DNA of 64,000 nucleotides. Origin: a bacterium (GTDB lineage: Bacteria > SZUA-182 > DTGQ01). The notes beneath the pieces are model-generated. The model saw nothing but the letters and a program-made list of their open reading frames with translations, was not told the DNA's origin and ran no database searches. Both the position numbers and the translations under genes were made by a program. Below, piece by piece: positions 54,711 to 63,989 of the stretch (positions are counted from its first letter, which is position 1; each line of letters opens with the position of its first letter). The DNA is taken from the NCBI GenBank assembly GCA_040755755.1, contig JBFLZW010000013.1:62001-126000 (forward strand), in the 5' to 3' direction.

Positions 54711-55559
54711 TTACCGTACATCGCAGGCATCTCCTTTCCCATCCCGGTCCCTGTCCGTCTGGTCAGGATTGGCATGTCTGGGGCAGTTATCACAGGCATC
54801 GCCGATGCCGTCCTCATCAAAATCCGTGTTCTCGGAGGTACGGCAGTTGGGACAAAGATCTCTGTCGGGTCCATCACCCTCCAAAAAGCCGTCATTGTCC
54901 AGGTCCTCATCGCAGACATCGCCGGCCGTATCCCCAATCATGAAAAAATCGCTGTTTTCCTGCTCCGGGTTATAGACCCTGCTGCAATTGTCAACCGTAT
55001 CCGGAACCCCGTCATCGTCATCATCCTCATCGCAGATGTCCCCGCGCTCATCATGGTCATAATCCGCCTGGAGAGGATTACCAATAGCGGGGCAATTATC
55101 ACTCTGGTTCACGATGCCGTCTCCATCGATATCTCCATCACAGGCATCCCCAATCCCGTCCCCGTCGGTATCGAGCTGATCGTTATTGGCCATACCAGGG
55201 CAATTATCGCAGGCATCCCCGTGGTCGTCGCCATCGGCGTTCCGGCTCTGGTCGTTCGGGGTGTAGGGGCAATTGTCCCTGGTATCGACCACCCCGTCGG
55301 CATCGTAATCCTCCTGGAGCGAGAAAAGCGGGCCGAGGTCGTAATTGACCACGATCGGGCCGCCGCCTCCCCCGCCTCCTCCGGCACCGCCGGATGGAGG
55401 TGCGCCGCACAGATCGTCGGGGCATTCGTCAAACCAGTCATTGGGATTAAAATCCTGGGCCTGAACCGGAATACTCCTCCCGGCAGCCATGACAAGGGCA
55501 GTGAAGAGAACCACGAAGAGCATACGGGTGAATGGATGGGAAACAGGGTGCTTGTACAT
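54711..55559 (-). CDS. Secreted thrombospondin type 3 repeat protein
   Basis: The 282-aa product has a signal peptide (LFVVLFTALVMAAGRSIPVQ, then AQ), a Gly-rich linker GGAGGGGGGGG, and at least six calcium-binding repeats of the form DxDxDGxxDxxDNCP, for example DTDGDGIGDACDGD and DFDEDGIGDACDNCP. Each repeat has the paired Cys of the family. It ends DRDGKGDACDVR. The protein should be stiff and calcium-dependent. GAGGTGAT precedes the ATG at 55559. It stands between the FxxG-type lipoprotein gene and the VWA lipoprotein gene. Confidence 0.85.
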   Translation of the reverse strand: MYKHPVSHPFTRMLFVVLFTALVMAAGRSIPVQAQDFNPNDWFDECPDDLCGAPPSGGAGGGGGGGGPIVVNYDLGPLFSLQEDYDADGVVDTRDNCPYTPNDQSRNADGDDHGDACDNCPGMANNDQLDTDGDGIGDACDGDIDGDGIVNQSDNCPAIGNPLQADYDHDERGDICDEDDDDDGVPDTVDNCSRVYNPEQENSDFFMIGDTAGDVCDEDLDNDGFLEGDGPDRDLCPNCRTSENTDFDEDGIGDACDNCPRHANPDQTDRDRDGKGDACDVR

Positions 55560-55569
55560 ACCTATCACC

Positions 55570-56931
55570 TCACACTTGCGCGGGATGGAAGAGATAAATC
55601 GTTCGTTCCGTCCCGGAGTAGGAACAAATGACGGGCCTGTTCCGCCCGTCAAACCATAAGCTGTTATAGAGGCCGATATCTCCGCTCGAGGCCACGGTCT
55701 CCCTCTTCCATGCGCCTTCCTGAAGTTGAGCGAACCTCAGGTTGTTCGCGGCATATCCGCTATGGCTTTTCAGCTCATAGTAGGCAATGGCGGCAGATCC
55801 TGCGGCATCGTAGGCCAGACTGCAATAATCCCCGCACCAGGAGGTATCATCCACCATCTGAATCCGCCAGGATGAAGCCTCTTCTTCCGCATACCGCAGG
55901 CAATGATGGTCGGCCCTCCCGTCGCCATACTCCTCGACGTAATAGGCTACGCCCAGGAATCCTCCAGCATCACACCGGGCGCCGCTTATCGAGCCAACCA
56001 CGCAGCCTTCCTCGATCCATTCCTTTTCCCATATCCCCTGCTGTCTGCGGGCCACCCGAAGGCCTCTGGTATTGCCGGGAAGCTCGGCATAGTAAAAAAT
56101 GACCGGATTGTCCCCGCTATCCAGGGTAATTACACAATGGTAGCCCACACTGTTTTGCACATTGCTGCCATCATCATAGTGATTCCCCTCGACCGTCTCC
56201 TCAAGAGCCGCTGCAGAAAGCGCCGAGCGGTCCTTTTTCACGTAGCAAAGATCGGGGTAGCGGTAATTCATGGCATCGCAGCCTTCATAAAAGAACTGAT
56301 AGGCGAGGTGGATGGCCCCTTCCGAATCAACCGCCACCGAGACCTCGGTTCCCGCCAGCCCATCCTGGAACACGGGATTTCGCTCGACAATCCCGACAGC
56401 CCCGGTATATTCTCCCCATCCGCCCGCAGCCTTAAGGCTCAGCATGGCATCGGACTGCTGCTCCCTGCCGCATTCCCGGACCGTTCCTCCCCGGTAGGAG
56501 ATCACCGGCAGGTTATCCTGGCCAAGGGCCAGGGAGAGGGCCGCACAGTTATCGATGCTCGTGACAGGTTCCGGTTCAGGGCTGGAGGAAAGGGTTCGGA
56601 GAGTGCCGGTCGGGTTGTCTAGGACCAGGTACTGAATCTGATAAGCGGCAGCGGTATTATCATCGTCCTGAAAATACGCAAGGTGCACGGTGCCTTGTGC
56701 ATCCCTTGCCGCCTTGACCCGCGGACTGAGCATCCCTCCAGCCTCGATCCGGGCGAGCGGGACATTTTCCCACCGGCTGGCCACGACATTCCGGGATTGG
56801 CTGCCGGTATTGTTACTGCCTCCCCCGCCTCCTCCACATCCGAGGATATTTGTATAGATAATCAGAAGGAGCGCTAACAGCGATATCACCAGTTCCAGGT
56901 ACCCGCATCTCCTACCCCCGAAGGTAAGCAT
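55570..56931 (-). CDS. Lipoprotein with a beta-propeller-like repeat domain
   Basis: The 453-aa product has a lipoprotein signal ending IYTNILGC with a poly-Gly tether (GGGGGG). Repeated segments of about 60-70 residues follow, each with an AxDxxGxxHLAY-like core (ARDAQGTVHLAYFQDD, AVDSEGAIHLAYQFF, TLDSGDNPVIFYYAEL, AYDAAGSAAIAYYEL). This is typical of beta-propeller blades of the BNR/NHL-like kind. No enzymatic residues can be named. The start at 56931 gives the lipobox and overlaps the end of the TPR gene by 20 bases. Confidence 0.8.
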   Translation of the reverse strand: MLTFGGRRCGYLELVISLLALLLIIYTNILGCGGGGGGSNNTGSQSRNVVASRWENVPLARIEAGGMLSPRVKAARDAQGTVHLAYFQDDDNTAAAYQIQYLVLDNPTGTLRTLSSSPEPEPVTSIDNCAALSLALGQDNLPVISYRGGTVRECGREQQSDAMLSLKAAGGWGEYTGAVGIVERNPVFQDGLAGTEVSVAVDSEGAIHLAYQFFYEGCDAMNYRYPDLCYVKKDRSALSAAALEETVEGNHYDDGSNVQNSVGYHCVITLDSGDNPVIFYYAELPGNTRGLRVARRQQGIWEKEWIEEGCVVGSISGARCDAGGFLGVAYYVEEYGDGRADHHCLRYAEEEASSWRIQMVDDTSWCGDYCSLAYDAAGSAAIAYYELKSHSGYAANNLRFAQLQEGAWKRETVASSGDIGLYNSLWFDGRNRPVICSYSGTERTIYLFHPAQV

Positions 56932-59900
56932 AGTAAGATTCCCGTGCCTGTGGATGGATTGCATCTTTGGTCTCCTCAACCCTTGCCTGATTCGGAAGGG
57001 CCTGGTAAAGGTCTCTGGCCTTGTCGATATGGCCATAATACTGATAAAGTCCGGCAAGATTGACCCGTGCGCCGATATGGTGAGCATCGAGAGCCAGGGC
57101 TTTGGTAAAAGCATCTTTTGCCAGACTGTCCTCGCCAATGGCGAGATAGGCTACACCAAGGGCATTGTATATCCTGGCCTGCACTGCCTTATCAAAAGCT
57201 TTAGCCTCGCCGAGGGCTTTTTGGGCTATGAGGATCGAGAGCCTGACATCTCCCTTTTCCCGGTAGGTCTCGGCAAGAGTCAAAAGAGCGGTGGGATCGC
57301 CCGGATCCTGCATCAGCTTTTGATGGATCCCCCGTAAGGTCTCATCCTTTGACCATTGGGAGGTTATTTCAACCAGGGGCCGTGCCTTTGAAAAACCGGC
57401 GTTCCTTGATTGCCGTCCTGCTGAATCGAGGAAGCAGGGTGCCAGCTTCGGATCGCACACTTCCCAGGAATGTGCTTTCTCGACACAGGCCCGGCGATAT
57501 TCATCCGCCTTATTGCCATATCCTTGAGCCTTCTGGTTCAAAAGCTCGCGGTACTGCTCTTTCTCTTCAGGGGATAAATCAGGCAGGGGAGATTCCTGGA
57601 GAAAGCGTTCGAATTCCCGGTAGATCTCATACGAACGGTAGCAGGCGGAAAGAGCCCATTCAGGAGACTGATATTGGATGACGGCGGCGTAGCCCTTCTC
57701 CAGGTTCTCGAGGAGCTTTGCCTTGGCAGCCACCAGGCTGGTATCGATACTCCCGGAGAGCTGAAGGCCCATATAGTCCTGAAAAGTCTTTTCAAGAAGG
57801 TTATATTCCATTGCGGCCATCCGGGTGCGCACATCCCTGTCCTTCCCGGCCAGATCGGGCTTGCAGGCTTTTCTGGCTTGTGCGGCCAGGGCACGTGCCG
57901 TATCGAATTCACCTGCCTGGGCATGGAGATCGGCCATGCGGGCATCGGCTTTCAGTTGCCCCAGGGGGGATGCCTGGTCCCGGCAGGTCTGGAGCACCTT
58001 CAGTGCCGCGTCTCCGCTCCCTTTTTTCTCCGCATTGTCGGCCATGGCCATGAAGATTTCCTCCCTGGCACCGGCGCTCTTTCCTCCCCGGTCGAGAACC
58101 ATCTGATAGTCCTTATTGGCAAGATCGTATTGCCCAAGGCTCTCCCGGATCCGGGCTGCCTGATACAGGAAATCGGTGCTGCTGCTTTCTTTCGGAAGCC
58201 GCACGCTGAACTCTTCGAGATATTGAGCCAGGAGCCTGAACTGGCTGATCCGCAGCGAGGAATCGATCAGAAGGCTTAAGGTGTCTTTAATTTTCGCTGA
58301 CGAGGGATAGTGGACGATCAATTCAGAGCCTGCATTAAAGAGGGTCTCAAGATCTCCCTTCTCCTTGCTGGGAAGCAGCAGGGCATACAGGGCATATTCT
58401 CCCATCGAGGCACCTTTCTGCTGATCGGCTATCCGGGAAAGACCTCCCTTGCCCTTGTCCCAGTCATTGACCGCGGACACGGTGAGAGAATTGATGATCT
58501 TGGATTCCGCGGCCTGTACGATCCCGCTGACCTCGGTCTTCAATTCCTCATCCTGGATATTCCGATCTTTGAGCACCTTTTGGCCGTATTTGACCAGACC
58601 TGCATAATCCTCTTTCAGGTTATAGGCATCGAGAATAAGATGGACCGCAGCCCTGGCCTCTTCCCCCGTGGGGCAGCGATCGATAAACCGGGAAAATTCG
58701 GCAATGGCTTGGTCATATTTTCCCTGATCATAGGTGATCCAGGCCACGTTAAAGAGCACATTCGAAACCCGGTGCGATCCGGGAAAATCACTGGCATAGA
58801 CCTGGCCGCAGGCCGTGAGCCCTCCTCTGGCTGAGGCAATCTCATAATAGGTGAGGCTGTCTTTCTGTTTCAGAGCGCGATAATACGAGAGCACCGCGCT
58901 GTAGAGGCCCTCTTCCCGCTGCCGGTTTTTTTGTGGTATAGCCAGGGCGCATTTTTCGTATTGCTTCCCGGCCTCAAGGTATCTTTGGGCTGAAAACAGC
59001 GCCTCGGCGTAATTCGCTTCCATCTCACGATACACAGGGCTTGTGTCAAAAAATTCAAGGTAAGCCTTGTACGAGTCCGCGGCCCGGATAAAATCCTCTT
59101 TCGATTTTTTCTCTCTGGCTTTCTGGTGGAGGTGAGTAATAATGTCTCTGGCATAAAGTTCGAAGTCAGCCAGATTTTTCTTTTTCTCTTCTTCAGAGAT
59201 ATGGACCGAGTATTTCTGTGCCTTGAGTGCCCCGACCATAATGGCCACATCCTGATCCGCATCCTCGAAGCGCTCCAGGGACTGGACACATTCGAAGATT
59301 CTGCGGCTGTATTCCAGAAGCTTTTCGACATCATAGCGCAAGGTCGCCAGTTTGCGGTAAATGGCCGCGGCATGAGACCACTTGTTCTTGATCAGGTAGC
59401 GATAGGCCAGTTTTTCCAGAGCCAGAGTATAGACGGGCCGTGACCAGGCATATTTTTCAAAGTAGGCTATCGCATCCTGCGGGCTGCTCTCTTTGTAACA
59501 CTCGCAATAGCAATAGGCCATATCGGTCAGGGCCTCGGTTCTCACATCCACCCTTTTGTAGGTGTCGATATCCAGCTCGCTGGTATCGCTGAGGCTGGTG
59601 ACCGACTCCTCGAAGAGCTTGATGGCCTTCTGGAAGTCCACCCTGTTGATGTAACACCAGCCCAGCTTATACCGGGCAAGAGCTGCGGCTGAGCTTTGAG
59701 GATAGGTTAACACCTCCTCGTAGTGCCTTTGGGCCATATCGAGGTCCGACAGGTTGAAAAAATGGTCCCCCAGCAGCAGATAGGCTTCCGCTGCATACGG
59801 GCTGTCCTTGTATTTGCTGATAATGGCCCGGTACTGGCCGACCATGTCCTCGATCTGACCAAGCTCCCGGTATTCATGAGCCAGAAAGAAATGCACCTTG

Positions 59901-60340
59901 TCAAGCTCCCCGAAATCGGGGAAGTTGTTGATGATGCGGTGATAGATTTCGATAGCCTGATTCTTCAGGGTGTTCGATTCAAAATGCTCCAGCGATTTGA
60001 CCGATGAGGAGCCTTTCGGGCTCTCAGCCTTGCGGAGAAAATAGATAATGCGGGATTTTTCGATGTACAGCTCAGCCAGGCGAAGGTAGAGTTCGGGAAG
60101 ATAGGGTTTGTTCCTCGACCGGTCAATCAGGACCCTGGTATTTTGTATGGCCAGGTCACATTTCTTTTTATCTTCCCTGAGCTTGAGGATAAATTTCTTT
60201 TCTTCCCCGCAGGTGTCCTTTTTTTCGTAGGCGTAGCTCTCCGGCTTTTCAGCCTGGCCGCTGCCATAAGCCGGTGCAGCCAGAAAAACAAGCCCCAGGA
60301 TACTAATAATAGCTTTGCAGGTGAGATGTTTTGTTGTCAT
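56912..60340 (-). CDS. Large periplasmic TPR protein, about 1142 aa
   Basis: A signal peptide (MTTKHLTCKAIISILGLVFL, then AAPAYGS) is followed by about 20 or more TPR-type helical repeats over the full length. Clear units include PYAAEAYLLLGDHFFNL, SAAALARYKLGWCYINR and, near the end, ARIYNALGVAYLAIGEDSL and HIGARVNLAGLYQYYGHID. It resembles the giant TPR proteins of myxobacterial gliding and envelope complexes and is probably a periplasmic scaffold. The start at 60340 is favoured; an ATG at 60358 overlaps the upstream stop and is an alternative. Confidence 0.82.
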   Translation of the reverse strand: MTTKHLTCKAIISILGLVFLAAPAYGSGQAEKPESYAYEKKDTCGEEKKFILKLREDKKKCDLAIQNTRVLIDRSRNKPYLPELYLRLAELYIEKSRIIYFLRKAESPKGSSSVKSLEHFESNTLKNQAIEIYHRIINNFPDFGELDKVHFFLAHEYRELGQIEDMVGQYRAIISKYKDSPYAAEAYLLLGDHFFNLSDLDMAQRHYEEVLTYPQSSAAALARYKLGWCYINRVDFQKAIKLFEESVTSLSDTSELDIDTYKRVDVRTEALTDMAYCYCECYKESSPQDAIAYFEKYAWSRPVYTLALEKLAYRYLIKNKWSHAAAIYRKLATLRYDVEKLLEYSRRIFECVQSLERFEDADQDVAIMVGALKAQKYSVHISEEEKKKNLADFELYARDIITHLHQKAREKKSKEDFIRAADSYKAYLEFFDTSPVYREMEANYAEALFSAQRYLEAGKQYEKCALAIPQKNRQREEGLYSAVLSYYRALKQKDSLTYYEIASARGGLTACGQVYASDFPGSHRVSNVLFNVAWITYDQGKYDQAIAEFSRFIDRCPTGEEARAAVHLILDAYNLKEDYAGLVKYGQKVLKDRNIQDEELKTEVSGIVQAAESKIINSLTVSAVNDWDKGKGGLSRIADQQKGASMGEYALYALLLPSKEKGDLETLFNAGSELIVHYPSSAKIKDTLSLLIDSSLRISQFRLLAQYLEEFSVRLPKESSSTDFLYQAARIRESLGQYDLANKDYQMVLDRGGKSAGAREEIFMAMADNAEKKGSGDAALKVLQTCRDQASPLGQLKADARMADLHAQAGEFDTARALAAQARKACKPDLAGKDRDVRTRMAAMEYNLLEKTFQDYMGLQLSGSIDTSLVAAKAKLLENLEKGYAAVIQYQSPEWALSACYRSYEIYREFERFLQESPLPDLSPEEKEQYRELLNQKAQGYGNKADEYRRACVEKAHSWEVCDPKLAPCFLDSAGRQSRNAGFSKARPLVEITSQWSKDETLRGIHQKLMQDPGDPTALLTLAETYREKGDVRLSILIAQKALGEAKAFDKAVQARIYNALGVAYLAIGEDSLAKDAFTKALALDAHHIGARVNLAGLYQYYGHIDKARDLYQALPNQARVEETKDAIHPQARESYYAYLRG

Positions 60341-60354
60341 TGGAAAATATCCCA

Positions 60355-61869
60355 TCATTTGAAGAAGATATCCCACTCTTCGAGGCAGTTGCATTTGTTG
60401 GGCAAAGTTACCGTGTAATCATCCAGCTCATCGTTCCAGAATTCTCCCTGGAAGGGATAGATGGCTATCCTTCCTGTTGGCTTTTGGGCCGAAGCAGCAT
60501 CCTCCCGGTAGTGATACTGATATACCCGCTGGTACATATCGAGCCCGATCTCATATTCCATGAGGTTGGCCTCTTCCTCGAACTTCAGGATTTCGTTGGC
60601 CATTTTCTCATACTCTTCCTTGATCTGGGTTCTCAATACTCTGGTCATTTTCTCGATTTCAAGGGTATACAGCTTATCCAGGAACCCGCACAGAGGCTTA
60701 TCGGGAAAGAGGGCGATCTTTTCCTTTTCCTGCTCCAGGAGCTTCAGGAATCTCCAGGTCTGGTTGATCTTTTTTTTGCTCAGAAGGAGCAGGAGCAATC
60801 CGGGGTCATCGGCTGCCTCTCCCCTGGCGTAAATCGTTTCCAGGGAATGGCCGTAGTGAGCCTTAAATTCCCTGACTACAGCCAGGGCCTTCTGATAATG
60901 GCACACCTCTTTGTAGATGAGAGATTTCAGGATATAGTGTTCAGGGGTAAAATAATCCCGGAAGCCGGGGGCTTCAAAGGCATATAAAAGCCCCATTGCC
61001 TTTTCCGAATTTCCGAGGCGGTAGTGGTTCCAGGCCCGCTCGAAGAGCGTCTGGGCCTGTTCGAGAACCGGTTTCGGATTCTTCTGATAGATGCGCTCAG
61101 CCTCAGCATGCTCTCCCTTTTCATAGAGCAGGCGGGCCAGGGTGGTGGCCGCCTCGCTTTTCAGATCATCCGCCGTACCGGGAGATTCCAGAATATCCTG
61201 AGCTATGGCCATAGCCTCATCGATCTTATCCTGATAAATCCTCAGCATGGCTTTTTGAAAAAGATAGCGGTAATAGTAATAGCTCTTTGGAGTAATCCGG
61301 TGAAAGTGATTATCCCCCCACTGGAAGAATCCACGCTCCCAGTCGAACATCCCCTGATAATAATTGATAAAATCAGCCATCTCCTCTTCCAGCGCACCAT
61401 ATTCCTGATCACAGACAACCGTGTTGATAATAAGCTCGCGGTCAAAGGGGATGGTGCGGGTTATTTCCTCGAAGAGCTCAAGGCAGTAGGAAACGATCCT
61501 GGGATTCGGTTTTCTGACGATAAGATTCACCAGCTCATCGACTGCCGCATGGGACAGGCCGCACTTCTTCAGGCAGATGCCGAAGAAGAACTGCGCCCAT
61601 TCATAGTCAACCACGTCCGGTGAGTTCATACTCAGGAAATGGAACAGCCGGGGAGCTGCAGCAGCATAATTCTTTTTCTCAAAAAGCGCATATCCCCGGG
61701 CAAAAGAATTTGGATCCTTCATTGGAATGGCGGCATCAGCATCCTGCTGGACAACAGGGGGCTTTTGATCCTTTTCACCTTCCCCAGGGTTCTCTGATGC
61801 CAAAGCCCTGCCGGAGGAGATTACCATGATCCACAACAATATCAGTGCATATCCGATTATACGCTTCAT
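60355..61869 (-). CDS. Periplasmic TPR protein, 504 aa
   Basis: A signal peptide (IIGYALILLWIMVISSGRAL, then ASE) is followed by an acidic linker and TPR-like helices from about residue 55 (FARGYALFEKKNYAAAAPRL) through 300. A helical, charged domain (about 380-450) and a unique C-terminal segment with two Cys in NKCNCLEEW follow. The start overlaps the preceding barrel gene by 4 bases (ATGA). It is probably a partner of the larger TPR protein. Confidence 0.8.
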   Translation of the reverse strand: MKRIIGYALILLWIMVISSGRALASENPGEGEKDQKPPVVQQDADAAIPMKDPNSFARGYALFEKKNYAAAAPRLFHFLSMNSPDVVDYEWAQFFFGICLKKCGLSHAAVDELVNLIVRKPNPRIVSYCLELFEEITRTIPFDRELIINTVVCDQEYGALEEEMADFINYYQGMFDWERGFFQWGDNHFHRITPKSYYYYRYLFQKAMLRIYQDKIDEAMAIAQDILESPGTADDLKSEAATTLARLLYEKGEHAEAERIYQKNPKPVLEQAQTLFERAWNHYRLGNSEKAMGLLYAFEAPGFRDYFTPEHYILKSLIYKEVCHYQKALAVVREFKAHYGHSLETIYARGEAADDPGLLLLLLSKKKINQTWRFLKLLEQEKEKIALFPDKPLCGFLDKLYTLEIEKMTRVLRTQIKEEYEKMANEILKFEEEANLMEYEIGLDMYQRVYQYHYREDAASAQKPTGRIAIYPFQGEFWNDELDDYTVTLPNKCNCLEEWDIFFK

Positions 61870-62576
61870 GGTTTTCCATCTTCCCGCAGATAGTTCTGTA
61901 AGACCTTGACGGTTTCGTCCCTCTCCGTTTTTCTCGGAGACAGGTTAAACCGGAATCCCAGGCCAAGACCAAAGCCAAGCCGGTTTTCCCTTTTATCTTC
62001 CCTGAAATTGACCAGATCACGGATTTCGAGATTCAGGCACAGGTGCTTGCGGATAAAGTATTTCATGCCGATTCCAAAGCTCACCGAAAGGACGTTTTCT
62101 ATCACTGCCGCGGGCTTGTTTTCATAACTGACCATCCCTCCGCCGAGGAAAAGGTAGCCCTCGTGGTTCAGTATCCGGCGATTCCAGACCGCATCCTTCC
62201 CATAGAAGGGCTTCACCACCAGGTGGGTATGAACCATATACTTGGTTTCCCTGAATTCCGTGGGTGCAACCCCGAATTTCTTCTCAAGGTCTTTGCGCAG
62301 CTCCTTTTCCCGGTTGAGCATCAGGTATCCCCTGGCTACCTCCCAGCCCAGATGTTCATTGATGTGGTAGGTATAATGGAGCCCCAGAGGATAAAGATGA
62401 TAGAAATCATCATCGGGAAAATAGCCACAGCTTGCGCCGATTTCATGGCAGTAGTGGAATACCCTGTTCTGAATGGCATACACCTGCTCCTTATCTGCCG
62501 GATCCTCTCCAAACCCCTCCCGTGGACCAGGGAAAAGCAGCAGCAGGAGGAATAATAAAACGATCCATCGTTTCAT
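61866..62576 (-). CDS. Outer-membrane beta-barrel protein (Myxo-type OMP family)
   Basis: The 236-aa protein has a signal peptide (RWIVLLFLLLLLFPGPREGF) and then alternating beta-strands: LYPLGLHYTYHINEHLGWEV, YLFLGGGMVSYENK, FGIGMKYFIRKHLCLNLEIR and FGLGLGFRFNL. It resembles the outer membrane beta-barrel domain described from myxobacteria and relatives (TIGR04565-like), usually beside AgmX-type genes as here. AAGGAG lies nine bases before the ATG. A C-terminal tail follows the last strand. Confidence 0.8.
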   Translation of the reverse strand: MKRWIVLLFLLLLLFPGPREGFGEDPADKEQVYAIQNRVFHYCHEIGASCGYFPDDDFYHLYPLGLHYTYHINEHLGWEVARGYLMLNREKELRKDLEKKFGVAPTEFRETKYMVHTHLVVKPFYGKDAVWNRRILNHEGYLFLGGGMVSYENKPAAVIENVLSVSFGIGMKYFIRKHLCLNLEIRDLVNFREDKRENRLGFGLGLGFRFNLSPRKTERDETVKVLQNYLREDGKP

Positions 62577-62588
62577 GCACTCATCTCC

Positions 62589-63989
62589 TTAAAAACCTAC
62601 GATATCGAAAATAAAGGGATAGGAAACAACCACTTCTGCACCCTGGGGTTGGGGAAACTGCCAGGATTTGATTTTCTCCTTCATACATTCATGGATCGAA
62701 TCCGATTGAACGGAAGAAAAGCTGGTCCGGATCTCTCCCACTCTGCCGGAGAGCAGGATTTTCCATTCAAAGACAATCTTTCCCATAAGCGAGGGATTCG
62801 AGATCAGGGCGGTTTCGTAGCAATTGGTGATCTCGGCAAGGTGCTGGTCAATCACTTTCTTGACCGCCTCGCGGCTCATGCCTCCTCCCTGGACGCTCAC
62901 CTTCTTGCTCAGCTCTGCCTTGACCATGGCCATGACCTGCTTCTGCCCGGTCTGGCCTGTCTCCAGAGCGCCGACCTGATCCGGCTCGTCCTGCCCTGCT
63001 GCCTCCGCATTCCCTGCCAGGCCGATTCCCCCGCCCTTGCCTCTTCCATAGGCGGCCACACTCCCCTTTCCGGCAACACCGGCACTGCGTAAAACCTGGG
63101 CAGATCCCCGGGTAGTGACTACGCCGCCGGAAGGCACTTCGATCCCCGAAGTATCCAGCTTCCCGACGATGCCGCCAACCTTGAAATTCCCTTCACTGCT
63201 TGTGGGGGAAGAGACAATGTCGAGGTTCGTCACTGCGGCCAGCACCTGTTTGGCTCCTGACTGAGGTCCCGGATCAACTCCATCTTTGGTGCCGAGCACG
63301 CTGAGGAGCCCTGCCTGCTTGATGTTGCGGTTTACAATATTCCCCCCGGCTTTGCCGCTGCCTCCCCCCGCATCGGGTGACAGGCCATTGGCAGGCCCGG
63401 CCCCGGATGATTCCCTCTGAAGCGAGCTGACCACGTGAGGACGGCCAGTCCGGGAAGAAGGGTTTTTAGCAACGGAGCGGGTGGAGGCTTCTTTTGCCGT
63501 GCGCTTCACCTCAAGAGAAGCGGTTTTCTCCTGCGGCACCGGTTTTTGGGTTTCAAGCGGCTGGGTCTTTTTCGGCTGCCGGCTCTTTTGGGGTTCCGGT
63601 CTGGCTGCCTTTTGGGGAACGCTCGTATTGCTCATCTCGGTCAATTGCCGGGTATCCACCTGAGCAAAGCGCGGCTTTTCCGGAACGGGCGAGTGAGATT
63701 GCTCCGGCAGCGAAAATACCACTCCTCCCAAAATGAGTAAAAGTCCATGAACGAGCAGGGATTGAAGGAGATTTTTCGGGAAGCGCCGCTCTTTGTCCCG
63801 ATGAATCGCAACCTGCGGACTTTCTCCCGGTTCAGTGGCCCGGACGATATATTCGTAGCAGCCGTCGCTGAGATAGAGGGTGCCCTGCAGGGGGAGCTTC
63901 GAGCGGTAGATCCGCTCCATGTGCGGATACGAGCAGAGGTTTTCAGGCCTGCACAGGCTGGTGAGCTCTTTGACAGTATCTTCATACAT
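62589..63989 (-). CDS. AgmX/PglI-type TonB-like envelope protein
   Basis: The frame begins at an ATG 11 bases from the right edge, so the start may lie beyond it. A cytoplasmic N-terminal part of about 75 residues (LYLSDGCYEYIVRATEPGES) leads to one membrane helix (NLLQSLLVHGLLLILGGVVF). A long Pro/Lys/Gln-rich periplasmic linker follows, then Gly/Ser-rich spacers. The conserved AgmX/PglI C-terminal domain (about 370-466) has GGGMSREAVKKVIDQHLAEI, TNCYETAL and SWQFPQPQGAEVVVSYPF. The layout matches GltG/GltJ and other TonB-like proteins that cross the periplasm. It heads the visible envelope cluster. Confidence 0.88.
   Translation of the reverse strand: MYEDTVKELTSLCRPENLCSYPHMERIYRSKLPLQGTLYLSDGCYEYIVRATEPGESPQVAIHRDKERRFPKNLLQSLLVHGLLLILGGVVFSLPEQSHSPVPEKPRFAQVDTRQLTEMSNTSVPQKAARPEPQKSRQPKKTQPLETQKPVPQEKTASLEVKRTAKEASTRSVAKNPSSRTGRPHVVSSLQRESSGAGPANGLSPDAGGGSGKAGGNIVNRNIKQAGLLSVLGTKDGVDPGPQSGAKQVLAAVTNLDIVSSPTSSEGNFKVGGIVGKLDTSGIEVPSGGVVTTRGSAQVLRSAGVAGKGSVAAYGRGKGGGIGLAGNAEAAGQDEPDQVGALETGQTGQKQVMAMVKAELSKKVSVQGGGMSREAVKKVIDQHLAEITNCYETALISNPSLMGKIVFEWKILLSGRVGEIRTSFSSVQSDSIHECMKEKIKSWQFPQPQGAEVVVSYPFIFDIVGF

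Noticed and set aside
54711-55559. Dockerin to match the cohesin-like domain
   Set aside because: The calcium repeats carry the DNCP pattern of thrombospondin type 3 and lack the dockerin duplicated helix-loop pattern.
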